A stretch of 64,000 nt of DNA, taken from the NCBI GenBank assembly GCA_973895155.1, contig OZ316891.1, positions 22,568,001-22,632,000 of the forward strand, given 5' to 3'. How positions within the stretch are numbered: position 1 is the stretch's first letter; each line of letters begins with the position of its first letter. Source of the stretch: Marsupella aquatica. Its lineage: Eukaryota > Marchantiophyta. The notes under the pieces were generated by a model. The model saw only the letters and a program-made list of their open reading frames with translations. It did no database searches and was not told the DNA's origin. Positions 49,590-62,419 of this stretch are shown piece after piece. A program made the position numbers and the translations under genes.

Positions 49590-49619
49590 AAGCCTCCGCC
49601 AGCACCAAAAGCAATCGCC

Positions 49620-49800
49620 CTACAAAGTCACAACTGTGGTCATCTTGGCGGTGACTTCCCTTATGCAATCAAATCCTGGTGACTACAAAGTCACAAAGTA
49701 TGGTAATCTTGGGGGTGACTTCCCCTAGTGCAATCAAATCCTGGTGACTACAAAGTCACAAGTATGGTAATCTTGGGGGTGATTTCCCCCTAGTGCTGCA
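49620..49800. repeat. Three tandem copies, about 63 bp, next to the xylulokinase stop
   Basis: Copies start at 49620, 49683 and 49748 with CTACAAAGTCACAA and contain GGTAATCTTGGGGGTGA. The array ends within about 10 bp of the xylulokinase stop codon, so it must lie in that gene's 3' UTR. Confidence 0.9.
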
Positions 49801-49808
49801 ATCAGGTG

Positions 49809-52800
49809 CTAGTGACTGCCTCGATACTGTCGTACCAACGACTTTTCTATTTCGAGTTTTCTTCGTGCTTGCACTCCATATGCGTCGTGCAATTTAGCAT
49901 CACCTGCTTCGACAGCAAGATTCAACTCAGCTGCGCCATCCTCTGCAGCCATCCTCAAAAGCTCAGAGAAAGTGAACCCTGGATCTGCCTGCGAATGGTA
50001 ACCATGAGCAGCACGCAATGCACCTCCAAGTGCCGCTGAATCTGCAGCAAGAAGACGGAATTCCCACACCTGAGTCCTAGAAGCTCCAATCGTCCTCGAT
50101 AAACATGCGAATTCTATGGAGTTGTTGCTTTGCGTGCCTGTCATTCTTAAATTGTAAGCAGGAGCTCAGTCGACCTATTCAAAGCGTGGTGCTGGTGAAG
50201 ATTAGAGGCTACCTGGTCTCTGGGCGACGTAGACGTTCACCCCAAACACATCACCTAGAACCCTCAGCAGATGTTGGTTGGCAGATGCACCACCAGTCGC
50301 GATGATTCGGTCAGGATCAGGCATACCAAAGTTGCTGGCATGGCTTTTCATTGCCAGAATCTGGCCTTCAACAATAGCTCGCACCTGTACGAAAGTTTGG
50401 AGCAGTCGCAATTAAGAGTAATGTTCACTTCGAGAGCAACAACAAGGACCAGTTGTGCTACTGACACGACTTACCTCAGTGGCATTATCAAATTCAGATG
50501 CTCTCACAGCTTCTCCTTCACCGCTGGCCAGAATGTACCTATGCACACCAACTGCCAAGCGATCGAAGGATTAGCCTCGGGATTCAGTACTGACTAACAC
50601 GGACAAATGATCTCATTTCAGGAGCTTATGAAGAGGGTTAATTCAGCCAACACGCAGTGCCGAGACCATCTGGATGTTGAGTAATTGGCTTCAAACGTAC
50701 TAGTTCAAATGAGCTTGTCTTAGCTGGACATACCAGGGAGAGGAGGAAGAATCTCTGGCTCGTTGTAGTAAAATCCAAGTTTTCCACCTGTAATGTTTGC
50801 AATCCTTCAGTTAGGCTGCGAGAAAGTAGATGACTCGGGATGTGAGCGCTACATAGTTGTAGGTAACAAGCCTGGACATATATTTCACTAACCATTGAGC
50901 GGAGGACTTTTGTTCAGAAGCTCGTTGAATGTGTCCCATGATCCCTCAGCCACGCGGTCGCGCACCTCTGCAAGAATCGCAGCCTTATACGTTTGAGATT
51001 TGGCCTGTAACGGTTACCAACTATAATGTACTCGCGATTGTAAACAGAAGACAACCTCGGTGAAAAATTGATGAAAGGGTTACGAAATTCAAGACGGAAT
51101 CTCCTACCTTGACGAGTGAGAGACCCATTCTTGTAGCACAGCATACACATGTAGGACTCGGGATCCACTGGATTTGGAAATACGTGTCCATCAAGCCCTG
51201 GTTGAGGACTTCTGGAAACACCAAAGACCTGCAGAATCATCAAGGGTCCATCATTCTCATTCCATCTCGCTCTACGAAAGTGTCCAATGAAAAACTTCGT
51301 ATATTTGTACTAATCAACATTGGCTCATCCATTTTCTTACTGTGTCACTAGTGCCGAGGCTGACGGCTAAATCCCCAGGTTTCTCCAGTGCTAGCCCTGC
51401 ACTCCGTCGAACAATAAAGGTTGTAAAATGCTCACCTCCCCAAAGTTGAAAACTGGACTTGAAAATCTTGTGAATTCAAGAACTTCTAAGCAAGCAAATC
51501 CAAGGTCTACAGTGCACGTGAAACTTACCAGCAAGGCTGCAAGGATTGTCGCCTGACCAGTGGATAACTACGGTGTCTGGTTTGAACTTGTACCTGGAAC
51601 GCAATAATAAAATTGTTCACAGCCGTCTAAGCAGTGCTTTCTCACTCTCCAGTCTCTACGAGAAGGAGCAACCGATGCATTTTGAACTAAGCAGTAGAGG
51701 CCACTCTTGTAGATACATAACTACCAAAGCTTAAGACAGCAACTATCGGTCCTCCTTGAAAAGACTTTATCATGCAACTATCTAGTATCCTACCTCTCCA
51801 CGAAAAACTTATGAAGTTTTCCAGCAACTGTATGCGACGGTGCCAAAGGGCCAAGCTTCTCCTTCAAAAATGGTGCTGTTGCCTGCCAGCAAAACAACCG
51901 TCGAATGTTGGAAACACAGGAGACGTCCATGAAAGCTAATGCCCCATAATGAACAGAACTCGGCGATTCGGAGGAGATATGTGACAACCAAGCAGTTGTC
52001 GGACTGTAAACATTTCACCACATCGTCTCCTGCAATGTCAATTTTGACCAGCTTTCACAAACCTCTAAAGCCGCAGGTGACCACGTTCGTTTCTTCAGGT
52101 CCATCAGGTTCATGCCTGCCCCGTCGGCTTGGTCGATACTAGCGTATTTCCCGACGAGAAGAGATGTCATGAAAGAGCTGACCAGTGAAATTCTTTCGGT
52201 CTTTTTGTAGGCATCCTCCTGCAGCAGCGTCAAGGAGATTAACGAGTTAACGAGTATTTAAACTAGAGTATATGAAGTCAAAGCATCTAGAACAGAAGAT
52301 CAAAAACCCGCTAACCAGAATCTCGTCGCTGCGATTTAATTTTCAAGGCAAAGTCTATAATCTGGTAGTGACAGGAAGGTTGGAGCCTGTACATTTGTTT
52401 GGAAGATTTTACGGATTTGAGGCCCAGTGAACCTTTCGTGAGCGCGGGAACCAGTCAATTTACACACACGACTTGGGCCTCCGAGGGCCTCTTCAATCTC
52501 CCCGCACTGCTTGGAAGTGCTGCTGTTCATCCAGACAGGGGAGTCAGCAATTGTAAATGCGTTTTGCAGTTGCGACACAAGCGTTTGCGAGGGGTCGAGA
52601 TTCTTCAGGAGCTGATTACCGCCCTCCTTCCAGTAAACACTTCCGTGCTGTTGCCCGCTCCCAGAAACGGCCACCACTTTATCAAACTGGAACCCCTTCT
52701 TCTGCAAATTGCTCAGCGCGCACTCGAGGGCTTCTACCCACATGAGCACGGGGCCCGTGACTCTGCCACGGCAAGCAGGATCCCGATGCACGCCGTCCAA

Positions 52801-52953
52801 AGTCCCGTATTGAGGTAAAGCGGCGTCAAATTGAATGCTGTCAAACGCAATCGTTCTCAGTTTCGCGTCCAATGCAATGACCTTGAGTGACTGAGTCGAG
52901 CTGTCGAATCCGAGGTACACAGGATCGACCGCTCCATCTTCCATCACTGCCAT
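49809..52953 (-). CDS. XK2: Xylulokinase (xylulose kinase)
   Basis: Eleven exons on the minus strand, 52953-52393, 52218-52063, 51882-51794, 51593-51529, 51396-51341, 51228-51108, 50967-50893, 50787-50734, 50551-50475, 50384-50213 and 50041-49809, join in phase with GT-AG introns to give 552 residues. This FGGY-family kinase phosphorylates D-xylulose to xylulose 5-phosphate for the pentose phosphate pathway. Visible: the N-terminal ATP-loop GFDSSTQSLK, SGSGQQHG, GAGMNLMDL, WSGDNP, SLGTSDT, and IIATGGASAN in the C-terminal domain. Length and order match plant cytosolic xylulokinase (about 558 residues). The N-terminus is acidic with no transit peptide. The first ATG of the frame is at 52953; the open frame upstream of it has no other ATG. 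Confidence 0.94.
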
Positions 52954-53440
52954 CGCGTCGGAGCTCAATCAAATCTCCAAGCCTTAGTATTCTCAGGAGA
53001 ACCGAGCTCTGTCAGCAGTGGAATCCAAGAGGAGAGGGGAGAATTCCGAAAGCTCGATCTCCAGGCGCCCAAAAGAATTTACAATGTCAATCTCTAATCT
53101 ACTAACTCCATCTTATACCGAATCGTTCTGCCAAAGCTCCGTGCGAATGCGAATCTCAACAGCACGGCACGACATACACGCACGACCCAATCAGCACGCA
53201 CTTAATTTACGCCGCAGCCTCTCGTAAGCAAAGCATAGAAGTGCCCGAGTAGAGAGACTCTCACAAGTTTGTACCAAAGTTATCATATATATAATCTATC
53301 TTCTGTCTATGTATAGTACAATCCACAATCTTCTATCTATACGTAGTACAACCCATAATCTTCTATTACACCCCATAAGAGTGCAGACATTTGCCCGAGT
53401 CCTTCTGGCTTTTTGCTTGTCCCCCCTCCATTAGTCCATT

Positions 53441-53660
53441 GGGTCTTTTGCCTGAGGGATCATGTCTTGGTTATCTCCCCTCAATTGGGTCTTTTGCCTG
53501 AGGGATCATGTCTCCATTGTCCTCCTTCAATTTGGTCTTTCGCCTGAGGGATCATGTCTCTGTTGTCCCCCCTCAATTTGGTCCTTTGCCTGAGGGATCA
53601 TGTCTCCCGGACAAGCATCTTTTGTGTGGGGGATCATGTCTCCTGGATGGGCATCTTTTG
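53441..53660. repeat. 46-bp tandem array upstream of xylulokinase
   Basis: The phrase CCTGAGGGATCATGTCT starts at 53451, 53497, 53543 and 53589, an exact 46-bp period. It continues as one or two shortened copies to about 53660. It lies about 500 bp upstream of the xylulokinase ATG. Confidence 0.93.
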
Positions 53661-53935
53661 TTTGCAGGAGTTTGAAAACACATGAGTGCTTATTCTCCGT
53701 GTTATGATGTCACACGTGTCAAATTGTGAGTAAACTAACTAAAATAGCCAAGCACGGGTCAGCACAGCCCAATAGGGAAATAATGCTAAGGATGAGTATG
53801 CAACTAAGATTACCTGAGCAGGGTTCAGTCAGCATGGGTAAAACTAGGAGTGTTTAGCCATCAAAGAAGGAGATATTGTAAGGCACACTGGATCTATTGT
53901 GGATGTTTTGGTAGGAAAGGTTTAGGAGTACCCAT

Positions 53936-54160
53936 TGATTGATGGAAAAGGTGCTTTAAGTGCTTTAAGCACTGTAGAACAAGAAATTTAGAAGTGAAAG
54001 CACGGGGGTTAGAGCAGGGTTCCATATGCGTACAGTCAGGGAGTGGAAGGCCCATTGATGGAGAAGGTACTTTAAGAGCTGTAGAACAAAGACATGTAGA
54101 TTAGAAGTGAAAGCACCCGGGTTAGAGCAGGGTTCCATGTGCATACTGTCAAGGGAGCAG
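53936..54160. repeat. Tandem duplication, about 110 bp
   Basis: Two copies share AGAAGTGAAAGCAC and GGGTTAGAGCAGGGTTCCAT, the first at 53936-54045 and the second at 54046-54160. Confidence 0.85.
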
Positions 54161-56061
54161 GGGCCATACTGGGGAGCACGGGTGGCAGGCAGAGTGGGGC
54201 ACAAGGAGGCGGGTGAATGATGTCTCATGTGCCGAGTATTAGTGAACTAACCAAATTAGCCCAGCATGGGTCAGCATGGTCTATTACAAATATAAGCCAA
54301 CCTCGTAACTAGTGCTTCTCAGCCAGGTTATGATGTCACATGTGAAGAGTACAAGTAGAATAAAAATATAGTCCAGGATGGGTGAGTATGAAAAGAAAAC
54401 AAGCCTGATTTGCAACTAAGATTAGCTGAGCAGGCTAGCATTCGTAAAACTAGCGGAGCAAGGGCCCACTGCAAGACTTATCTGAGAATTGGGTCCAAAG
54501 TATGCTAAAATTAGTGGAGCATGGGTCCACTGTTATCGTTAACCAAGTATGGGTCACCAACTGTGGATCTGTTGATTATGCACGTTTTGTGAATTGTTGG
54601 TTCCTATTACTTTGACCTGTTGGATGCTGAGTTACTTAACTAGTGACACAGGCCTGTTTTGAAGGTGTGGATTATGATCTCACACATGGCTTTGGCATAT
54701 TGAGGGGTTCCCATCTCACAGGTGCCAAGCATGGGTCCGCCCCTAAAATTAGCTGGGCATATGTTGCAGATCCATCTATGACTACCATGCTTCCCAAGTT
54801 AACTTTCAGCACTGTCAAACCTCACAGGCCAGGAAGGCAGCATTGCACGAGCTCAGTCAAAAAGCTCTGAAGAGGATCTCCAATCGGAGTTTATGGCTCA
54901 CACAGGTTATGCTTCTTGGGGGACCAGAATTTAATTGCATCAATAGCAATCATAGTGTTGGTTTTGAATGTCCTCTCATCAACTAAAAACCATCCTCTCA
55001 AGATTCTGTCATTCCAGTGCTAGCCCCCAAAAGCATGTATGAAGGGAGTATGATCGTGAGCTTAATTAGGGTGTGCCTTGACCATGCTGAAGCAAGAGTG
55101 GGAAACGACAGGGAGAATGGCTCGTTTTGGCACCAAGGAGTATAAGGCCTGATCCACTCCTGGACCCTCAGGACCAGATCATGGCCAAAGACTCGGGCGC
55201 TCTCACATTCCTGGACCTGACCATCGGGACGTGCAAGCACCTATTGCGTCCGGATGGATCAGCACAGCTCTGAACCCACTGGCCACAGACTGCGCTTGGA
55301 CCTGCGCGGCCATGGGGTAAGGCAGGCAAGCAAGATGGTCCTAGCCTGGAGCGTGATGGACCTACACACATGGACCCGAAGTGCTAACACTAATTTGGAG
55401 AAATGTGTTCGGTTTGTCCTTGTACTTTGCATTCTGTGCGCCAGATATGAAGACCTCGGACATGATTCCATTTGCTTTTGGAAAACGCTCTGAGTGAACT
55501 ACATTCACTTTTTGACACAGGATAGTGTTAAAATCAGGTGCTAACTTGTCTTCTTTGTTCCTCCCTTTCTTTCAGAGTCCAGTTCAGTTTTTCTTCGACT
55601 GTTTGGTGAACTCGAAACGAAGTACTTGTGTTCTACTGTTGCTTCGTCGTCCCAATTGACAAACATCCTCCATCCTCTTGCTTCGGAATGGGATTCGCTC
55701 GAGACTACGCAAACTAACTCTCAAAGGATGTTTTCATTTAGCAGGAGATTCGAGACAGGTCTACCAAAAATAAGGAAAGATTACCGCACAACAAGGGCTC
55801 GTCCAACAAAAATTCAAAGCCAGGACTTGCACAATTCCCATGGTCGGCATAGAAATGTGCCGAGGGATCGGTGAAAACTCCTTGCCAACCCGTCGCCTGC
55901 TAGATTGGTCCACAATCCAGTAGCCACTATATTTGTTATTGATATCAAAACTGGAGCAACTCTCGGACTATGACAATTTGAGAACTTACAAATACGTTGT
56001 AAACCTCAACAATTGGTGCTTTCTAAAGAACTTAATGTACACAAACAGGAATTGCATCAAA

Positions 56062-59000
56062 CTAATCCTCCTCTCCTACTGACAGTCTTTGTTTCTTCCA
56101 TTGATATGCAGCCTCCAAAATCTTAAGATTCGGTGCCATGCCCGTTTCTTCAGGGAAGATGTAATCTATGTACTCCTCAAACCTGCAAGGGTAACAAAGC
56201 TATTAGATAACGTTCCAGTGAAAAAAATAGCCAATTCAACTGCATTTTCTTCGATGCCTGGACTTAGGTAAATCCTCATTCTACCTATAATGAACATTAA
56301 AATATTCCGGTAGAACACCTGACAAGGCCATTCTTGAGTGAGGAAAACAAATGACGCCAAGAAGCATTTGGCCATCTGATCGGAGAGAAGGTGGCACAGA
56401 TGCGGCGAACGGAATATAGAACATACCCAGCTGGTGTCCCATCATCTGATACAATTTGACGTTTGCGCTTGACCCGCCTTGGCATTTTCCTTTGCACGGA
56501 AGCCAAATCTCCAAATTCCCCAAAGCTTTTCTCCATTTCTCGCCACTCCTCCAGCAGTATCGCTCTCTCCTCCTTTTGCTCTGGTGCAGAATTTCGAAAG
56601 CTTTCAAAGGCCCTCTCAAACACCCCTGCAAGACGAGAAAGTGAGAAAAAGATACTAAAGTTAGCTCTGACAGCACAATTCCCACACATCACCTAAGCAG
56701 TTTAATAATGATAGAAAAGATTCCCTGGTCTACAATCAATACGTAAGGAGCACGAATGTCATTTGCACTTGCGGTGAGGTTTCCGTGAACAGCAAAAGTT
56801 GCCCTTCTTTTGGGAACCGGTACACACCTCGTGACCTAATACATCGGTCCTCAGTTTGCTCCTCTAGGAGAGGTCCATTAGGTTCTCTTTCTTCCGCTTG
56901 AGCCTGTGCCTCCTCCTCCAGCGGAACAGATGCCTCAAACTTCGCATAACTCACCCAAACTTTCAAGTGCTTTGTGCGATCCAACAATCTCTCATAGAGC
57001 CGTCTCGTTCGCTCATGTTCACCTTCAGAAATCTCAAATTCGATGTATGCCTGGACACAATTAAGTCAGTTAGTAATCTGTTACAAACAATAACACTCCC
57101 TACCATGCGGACTCAGGCTCAAAAATACCAGTAGTGAGCACAAACCTCCTTTGCTGAGAGCTGACCAATGTCCATTTTGGCATTGGTGCAATGTATCCTT
57201 AATGCGGGAACTACGGGAGTTATATTACAACCTTCACTTGAATAAAGAACATCAAAATCGTAAGGAAACGCAGCAAAAACGTACCTTCCATAATAGCTCA
57301 GGCATATCCAATACCGGTTGCGTGATTGCAAGCTCAAAAATCGCCCTTCCTCTTTCAGTTTCTCCTAAAGACCTCTCTAGCTCTGCATACTTGCTCCAAG
57401 CATAGCAGTTTGCAGGAGACCATTCTAAATACTTCTCGTACAGCGTTCGACATCTGTCGATGTTACCCAACTGCAATTCTATTTCTATGTACGTCTTGAA
57501 AATCTGCAAAAACGACGTTACATCTTAGCAGTTGACTCGAAAATTGATCTCACGCCGAAATCATATTCTTTCCGAATTCAAAAAATACATCAAATATAAC
57601 TATATACGATTTCTTTCAATATACCAATCTACTACCTTGGACGGGCACTATGTTACTCCTTAATTCTCATGAGGGGAAAATGTCCGATCTGGAGGGGAAA
57701 TAACCTACTTTATCCTTTGGAGCCATGCCAATCGCAGTTCCCAGAAGCCGACGAGCACCTGTGAGATTCATTTGCCTGATTTCAAATTGAGCTCCCATTA
57801 ACCAGATCTTGGCAAAAGAAAACTTCTTGTGAGGCATTATTTTGAGACATTCCCTGCACATCAGAGTTACCAGTTCAATTAGATCTGAGACTGCATTTAC
57901 TGTGATGCCAAAGCCTCGCAGGAATAACATTCGTCCAACACGGAGACAGCAAGGTTAGCGATAGAAATCAAACCTGTAAACATCTCTAGTTCTTTCAACG
58001 TCTTCTGCCTCCAGCTCCTCATACAGAGCATAGTTTATCCTGTTCAATCCAAAGCGACTCTCATGAGCACCAAGTTTTCAAAGCAAAGCTTGCCCAGGCC
58101 CGGCAGACTTATCATTTTCCTTGAAGTATTCAACTGGAAACAGAGTACCCAGTTATGACAAGAATATCCCCTGGTATTGGTTTCACCCAGCGCAGGTGCT
58201 CTGCAGAATAGACTGACTGAACTACTCAAACCAGATTCAACACTAACTGTATCCACGATGATATCCACATAGTATATAACCAAGGGGTTAAACTGCACAA
58301 CAGATAGCTACCCCTGCAAAAGGCAGGAGAATCGATCTCTATGTCACAATCACACAAAGCCCGACCCAACACAATGCTCTCAAAGAACAGCTTTACACAT
58401 AAACGGGAAATTGGTCCAATCACTTCATTGCAGGCCCAAGAGTTATTTTTGTAGGCATCAAGTAGTCCCTCACAGGGACTGAGAAGTGTCGAGGCTCTGA
58501 AGGATTTACCACAGGTAGATGTATCTTTGCCAGTACCGCTTTTCCTCAGCTGGCGGAAGACAGGCGATAGCTCTCTCATACACCTCCCTAATTTTATCTT
58601 TGTTACCCACGCTCTCTTCCAGCCGCGCATAATCAAACCAGGCATCGTAACCCAGGGGATTATTCTTAACCTCCTCCTCATATTGAAATCTCCTTTTACC
58701 CACAATCACATCCTCTATACCTGCCCTGTCACCATACTGCTTCTCAAACTGGACGAACTTCCTGTACAAGTCCTCGGCCTGGCCCTTGGGGATATGATCC
58801 AAGGCGTATTTATAAATGGCTCTCGCTCTCGCCAACTCCTTGAACTTCTCCTCGAATTCAGCAAAAGCCACGAAGAGCTCCTCCGTCTGGCCATCCTCAC
58901 CGAGCTGCTGAATGGCCTTCTCATAGCATGACCGCCCCTTTCCTACCTCCCCATTCTTAACCTCGAATTTGGCAAAGCGAACCCATGCCTTGACCGTAGG

Positions 59001-59663
59001 ATGGCACTGGACATACCTCTCAAAAATCGCCCTCACTCTCTCAATCTCATTGTATCTCAGCTCGAACTTCATGTACGCGCTCCACCCGTGGTGATCCGGC
59101 TCCCAGGCCATCCACCTCTCGAAGATTTGGCGAGCCCCAGCCACGTTGCCAAGCATCTCCTCCATATGAATGTATTTGTACCACAACTGGTCTATTCGGG
59201 GGAGAAGCGAGACAGCCCTGTCCCACACATTCCTTGCATGATTCACAAACCGGTGCTTCATCTCCATCTCGGCGTACTTCAGCCATAGCGTAGTATTTCG
59301 GTAGTCCACTTCGAGGGCTCTCTCCCATATGGACCTCGCGCGGGCGAAATCTTTCTGCGTTTCTTCCCACTGAGCGTATTTCACCCAAACGCTTGTGTTC
59401 CATCTGACGCGCCGGATGAGGTCCTCAAACTCTTTGCGCCTCCGGAGACGGTACTCGGCGAGCTCCTCTGCATCTGTGATTTTCTGCTTCGGGGGGCGGA
59501 TCTCGGCTTCTTGTCGCTCTCGGGCCTCTCGAAGGATCTGCTCGGCAGTGATTTGAATCTGCGCCGGGGTCTTGTTCTTGACCCGCGTAGGACGGGGCAG
59601 CTTCACCTCCGTCTCCTTCTTCGTCAAAAACCCCAAAGAGGGGTCTGCCTCCTTCATTGCCAT
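56062..59663 (-). CDS. CRNKL1: Crooked-neck-like splicing factor (Clf1/Syf3)
   Basis: Seven exons on the minus strand, 59663-58510, 58039-57974, 57853-57709, 57503-57285, 57050-56828, 56625-56427 and 56182-56062, join in phase to give 708 residues; the plant and animal proteins are about 690-705. It is a core scaffold of the NineTeen/Prp19-related complex, needed to assemble and activate the spliceosome in the nucleus. After a basic N-terminus ([21 protein letters not shown]) come tandem HAT repeats of about 34 residues, each with the W...Y..E pattern ([45 protein letters not shown] and more). The C-terminal tail [14 protein letters not shown] is a likely nuclear signal, and the chain ends [12 protein letters not shown].... 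The first exon holds over half of the protein. Confidence 0.95.
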
Positions 59664-59919
59664 TTGCCTAAAAAATCAATCTGTGACTCAAAACAGAAGC
59701 TGAAGCTACTCACCAAAATTCAGAGCTCAGCGCAATCACGACAGTCATCGATGTCCTTGTGGCGAAGATTTACCGAGACGAGAGAAGAGCGTTATAGTTT
59801 AGGGTTCTGCAACACAGCCCTCATCACATCTCCATATTCAGGGAGACGAATCCCAAAATTGGATTCGGCCTCTCTGCTACCCGTCTGTTGTGCGTATTCA
59901 GAGAGACCAATCCCTACAC
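59664..59919. promoter_or_regulatory. Probable CRNKL1 promoter / 5' UTR
   Basis: This is the only single-copy stretch between the CRNKL1 ATG and the tandem repeats that begin near 59920, so the gene's promoter must be here or within the repeats. I see no clear TATA box. The assignment rests on position only. Confidence 0.35.
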
Positions 59920-60255
59920 GTCCGTTGTGCGCACAAACTGAAATTACACCATTCGTTTCTAAATGCGACGAGCTTCGACTGAACCCCGCTTTCGAGTGGG
60001 GTTTATGTCAAAACGTACTCTATTCGAACTGTCCGTTGTCTGCACAGAAACTCAAATTACCCCATCCGTTTCCAAATGTCGAGAGCTTCGTCTGAACGCC
60101 ACTTTCGCGTGGAGGTTGAGTCGAAAAGGAATTGAATTCAGACTCCGTCTGCTTCCCGTCCGTTGTCCGCACGCAAACTGAAATTACACCATATCTTTCG
60201 ATGTGTCAAGAGCTTCGAGTGAAGGTGGGGTTTGTGTCAAAAGGAATGCGCCTCT
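59920..60255. repeat. Three tandem copies, 110-126 bp, upstream of CRNKL1
   Basis: Copies start near 59920, 60031 and 60157 with GTCCGTTGT..GCAC. Each contains AAATTACACCAT, GAGCTTCG and a GTCAAAA or GTCGAAA block. They are well diverged from each other. Confidence 0.85.
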
Positions 60256-60406
60256 AAGGAATTTCGAACGCACCACCTCCGGGAGGTATTTGCTTGATCG
60301 ACCCCCAAAATGAAACTTGTTATTTGATCTACCCCCGAGGTCTATCAACGGTCCAGATCTGAGATTGAAAGGTCCATCAACCGTCCAGAATGCGCCTCTA
60401 AGGAAT
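60244..60406. repeat. 19-bp direct repeat flanking a 125-bp segment
   Basis: GAATGCGCCTCTAAGGAAT occurs identically at 60244-60262 and 60388-60406. The segment between contains two similar TCAACGGTCCAGA-like strings of its own. Confidence 0.85.
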
Positions 60407-60419
60407 GGTCTCTGAAAAC

Positions 60420-60800
60420 CCAGATGAACCATATTTCTCATAATTGGAGTGCAGAAAATTAGGCTCCCATGGACTACGTTGGTCTTTGAAAACCCCCATG
60501 GACCACAACATTGGTCTCTGCAAACCCCCATGGACCACAACATTGGTCTCTGAAAACCCCCATGAAACATATTTCTTCATAATTGGAGTGCAGAAAATTA
60601 TGCTCCCATGGACCACGTTGGTCTTTGAAAACCCCCATGGACCACAATGTTGGTCTCTGAAAACCCCTATGACCCATATTTCTCATAATTGGAGTGCAGA
60701 AAATTATGCTCCCATGGACCATATTTCTCAAAAATTCAGTGCAGAAGATTAAGCTCCCATGGACCACAATGTTGGTCTTTGAAAACCCACATGGACCATA
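60420..60800. repeat. Compound array of CCATGGACCA units
   Basis: Two modules alternate. One reads CATATTTCTCATAATTGGAG then TGCAGAAAATTA (about 60430, 60567, 60676, 60720). The other, of about 35 bp, reads CATGGACCACAA, TTGGTCTCTGAAAACCCC (repeated about six times). The frames on both strands across it are products of repetition. Confidence 0.93.
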
Positions 60801-61853
60801 TTGGAAATATGCTTGTTGGTTGTGCTCTTGGTTGTATCATGTAGGATTTCCCAAGAACAAAGTCATTCACAATTTTCAAGTTTTGAGATCCGTAGAGTGT
60901 CTACTAGGGAAAGATCTCTACTAGGGTGTCTTAAATCTGAAGTGCAAGAGAAACTTGTACAGCCCGCAAACGTGAGTTATGGACGTTAGTCACAAGTGGT
61001 TGGAAAAGCTTTTGTGAGTGTCACTTTAGTTCTGGGAAAAAGTTTTTGACACTGACCGGAACCAAACCCAGAGAGTTAAGACACCCTACTAGGGTCTCTC
61101 AAACCGGGAGGGCTACAAAAACTTTCCCGAGCCAAAAGTATTAGCTTCAAATATCAAAAATGTAATTGATGTACAATTATATCTTGTATGTCAATTAAAG
61201 TTTTTGGCCTCACTACCCAAATTATCTTGGGATCCATGTGTATCAATTAGAACTTTTTGGTATTATCAGTAAAATGTTTTTGGGATCCTTGTATGTCAAT
61301 TGGAGTTTTTGATCAGACTGCCATAGAACCAAAAGGCCAAACCTGGAGACATGATCCCAATAAAAGGAAGCAAAGAAAAGAAATTTGGGAGGAAGCTCAA
61401 CGAACCAAAAAGCCCACAAGTCCTCCCCAGTAGCAACGGGATTAACGCCCTACTGGGCAGTAACCTGACAAATTTGGTAAAACTTTGGTAGAGCATAGAA
61501 AGGTCACCAAAAAGCGCTTTTTCTGGAGGCCCTAAACCAAACAAACTCCTTCCCAAGCAATTTGTCTAGAGGCCTTAAAACAAACAAACTATATTCCAAA
61601 GAAAAATGAATGTGTCAGCCCTCAGATTGCAAAGAAGATACACTGTGTAAAAGGAGGAGTGATTTTATCATGTAAATTTTAAGAATATTCTAAGCATCCT
61701 TGTGTACTTTGGGCTACTGCACTGTTGACAAGAGGGCGGATGCCAAAGGGCTAGAGGGGTATGGATGCAGGGCTACTTGCCCTCATTTTAGTGGATGACT
61801 ATGATATAGAAGTTGCTGAACTTGGTGAGCAATTTCAAAACGAATTGGAGGGG
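60801..61853. other. Intergenic DNA with short diverged repeats
   Basis: No gene seen. An ACTAGGGTGTCTTAAAT-like phrase occurs in diverged form near 60920 and 61090. A TTGGGATCC..TGTATGTCAATT phrase recurs at 61200-61310. Another pair, with CTAAACCAAACAAACT, lies at 61515-61590. Confidence 0.5.
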
Positions 61854-62062
61854 AAAAAAGATGGTAAGTCATATACGCATAGTGCGTGTCAAGATTTTTT
61901 CACATACAGCGCAAAAAAGATGGTAAGTCATAAGAGCATATGTGCATGTCAAGATTTTCAGGCAAAAATGCAACCAAGGAGATTTTCACATACAGCGCAA
62001 AAAAAATGGTAAGCCATAAGCGCATATGTGCATGTCAAGATTTTCAGGCAAAAATGCAAGAA
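61854..62062. repeat. Three interrupted tandem copies (GCATGTCAAGATTTTC)
   Basis: A unit with ATGGTAAGTCATA, GCATATGTGCATGTCAAG and CACATACAGCGCAAAAAA starts near 61857, 61915 and 62003. The second and third copies carry an extra AGGCAAAAATGCAA block. Confidence 0.9.
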
Positions 62063-62419
62063 AGGGCACCGAGCACAGTGGCAAGTAAATTCAAACTTGG
62101 CACTGCAGATTCAGATTTCAAGGGAACCTACTGTTGCCACTTGCACAACATTTGTGCATTCCTTACAAATTGAACCAAGCCTAAGCATTCCAGTAGTATT
62201 CCAAAAACTATTGTCCCATTGTCTAGAGGTGGGATTCATTCACTAAGTGCATGAGGAATGCATTCCACCAAGGGGGTTAGGCCCTGTCATTAAACCTCAG
62301 CTGCCCTTTCAAAAGTTCCCGGTTACAGGTTAGGATCCAAACTTCACTTTTAACAGTAAACTTCTCCCAAAATCGTGGAGCAGTTTGGCACCTTAGAGGG
62401 AAGAAGTTAGTGGAATGTG

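Larger units (their letters stand above)
52954..56061. other. Intergenic DNA upstream of xylulokinase
   Basis: No gene recognised. Positions 53283-53370 hold a diverged repeat with ATCTTCTATCTAT blocks. From 53700 to 54560 the phrase AGCATGGGTCAGCATGG recurs with variations, together with CAACTAAGATTA and GCTGAGCAGG, as degenerate copies of one longer unit. Small frames at 54643-54870 and 55626-55874 match nothing I know. Confidence 0.5.

Noticed and set aside
59047-59403. Frames on both strands across CRNKL1 exon 1
   Set aside because: Shadows of the HAT-repeat coding frame.
60184-60767. Overlapping minus- and plus-strand frames rich in repeated peptides
   Set aside because: They are translations of the CCATGGACCA array; copies differ by frame-breaking lengths.
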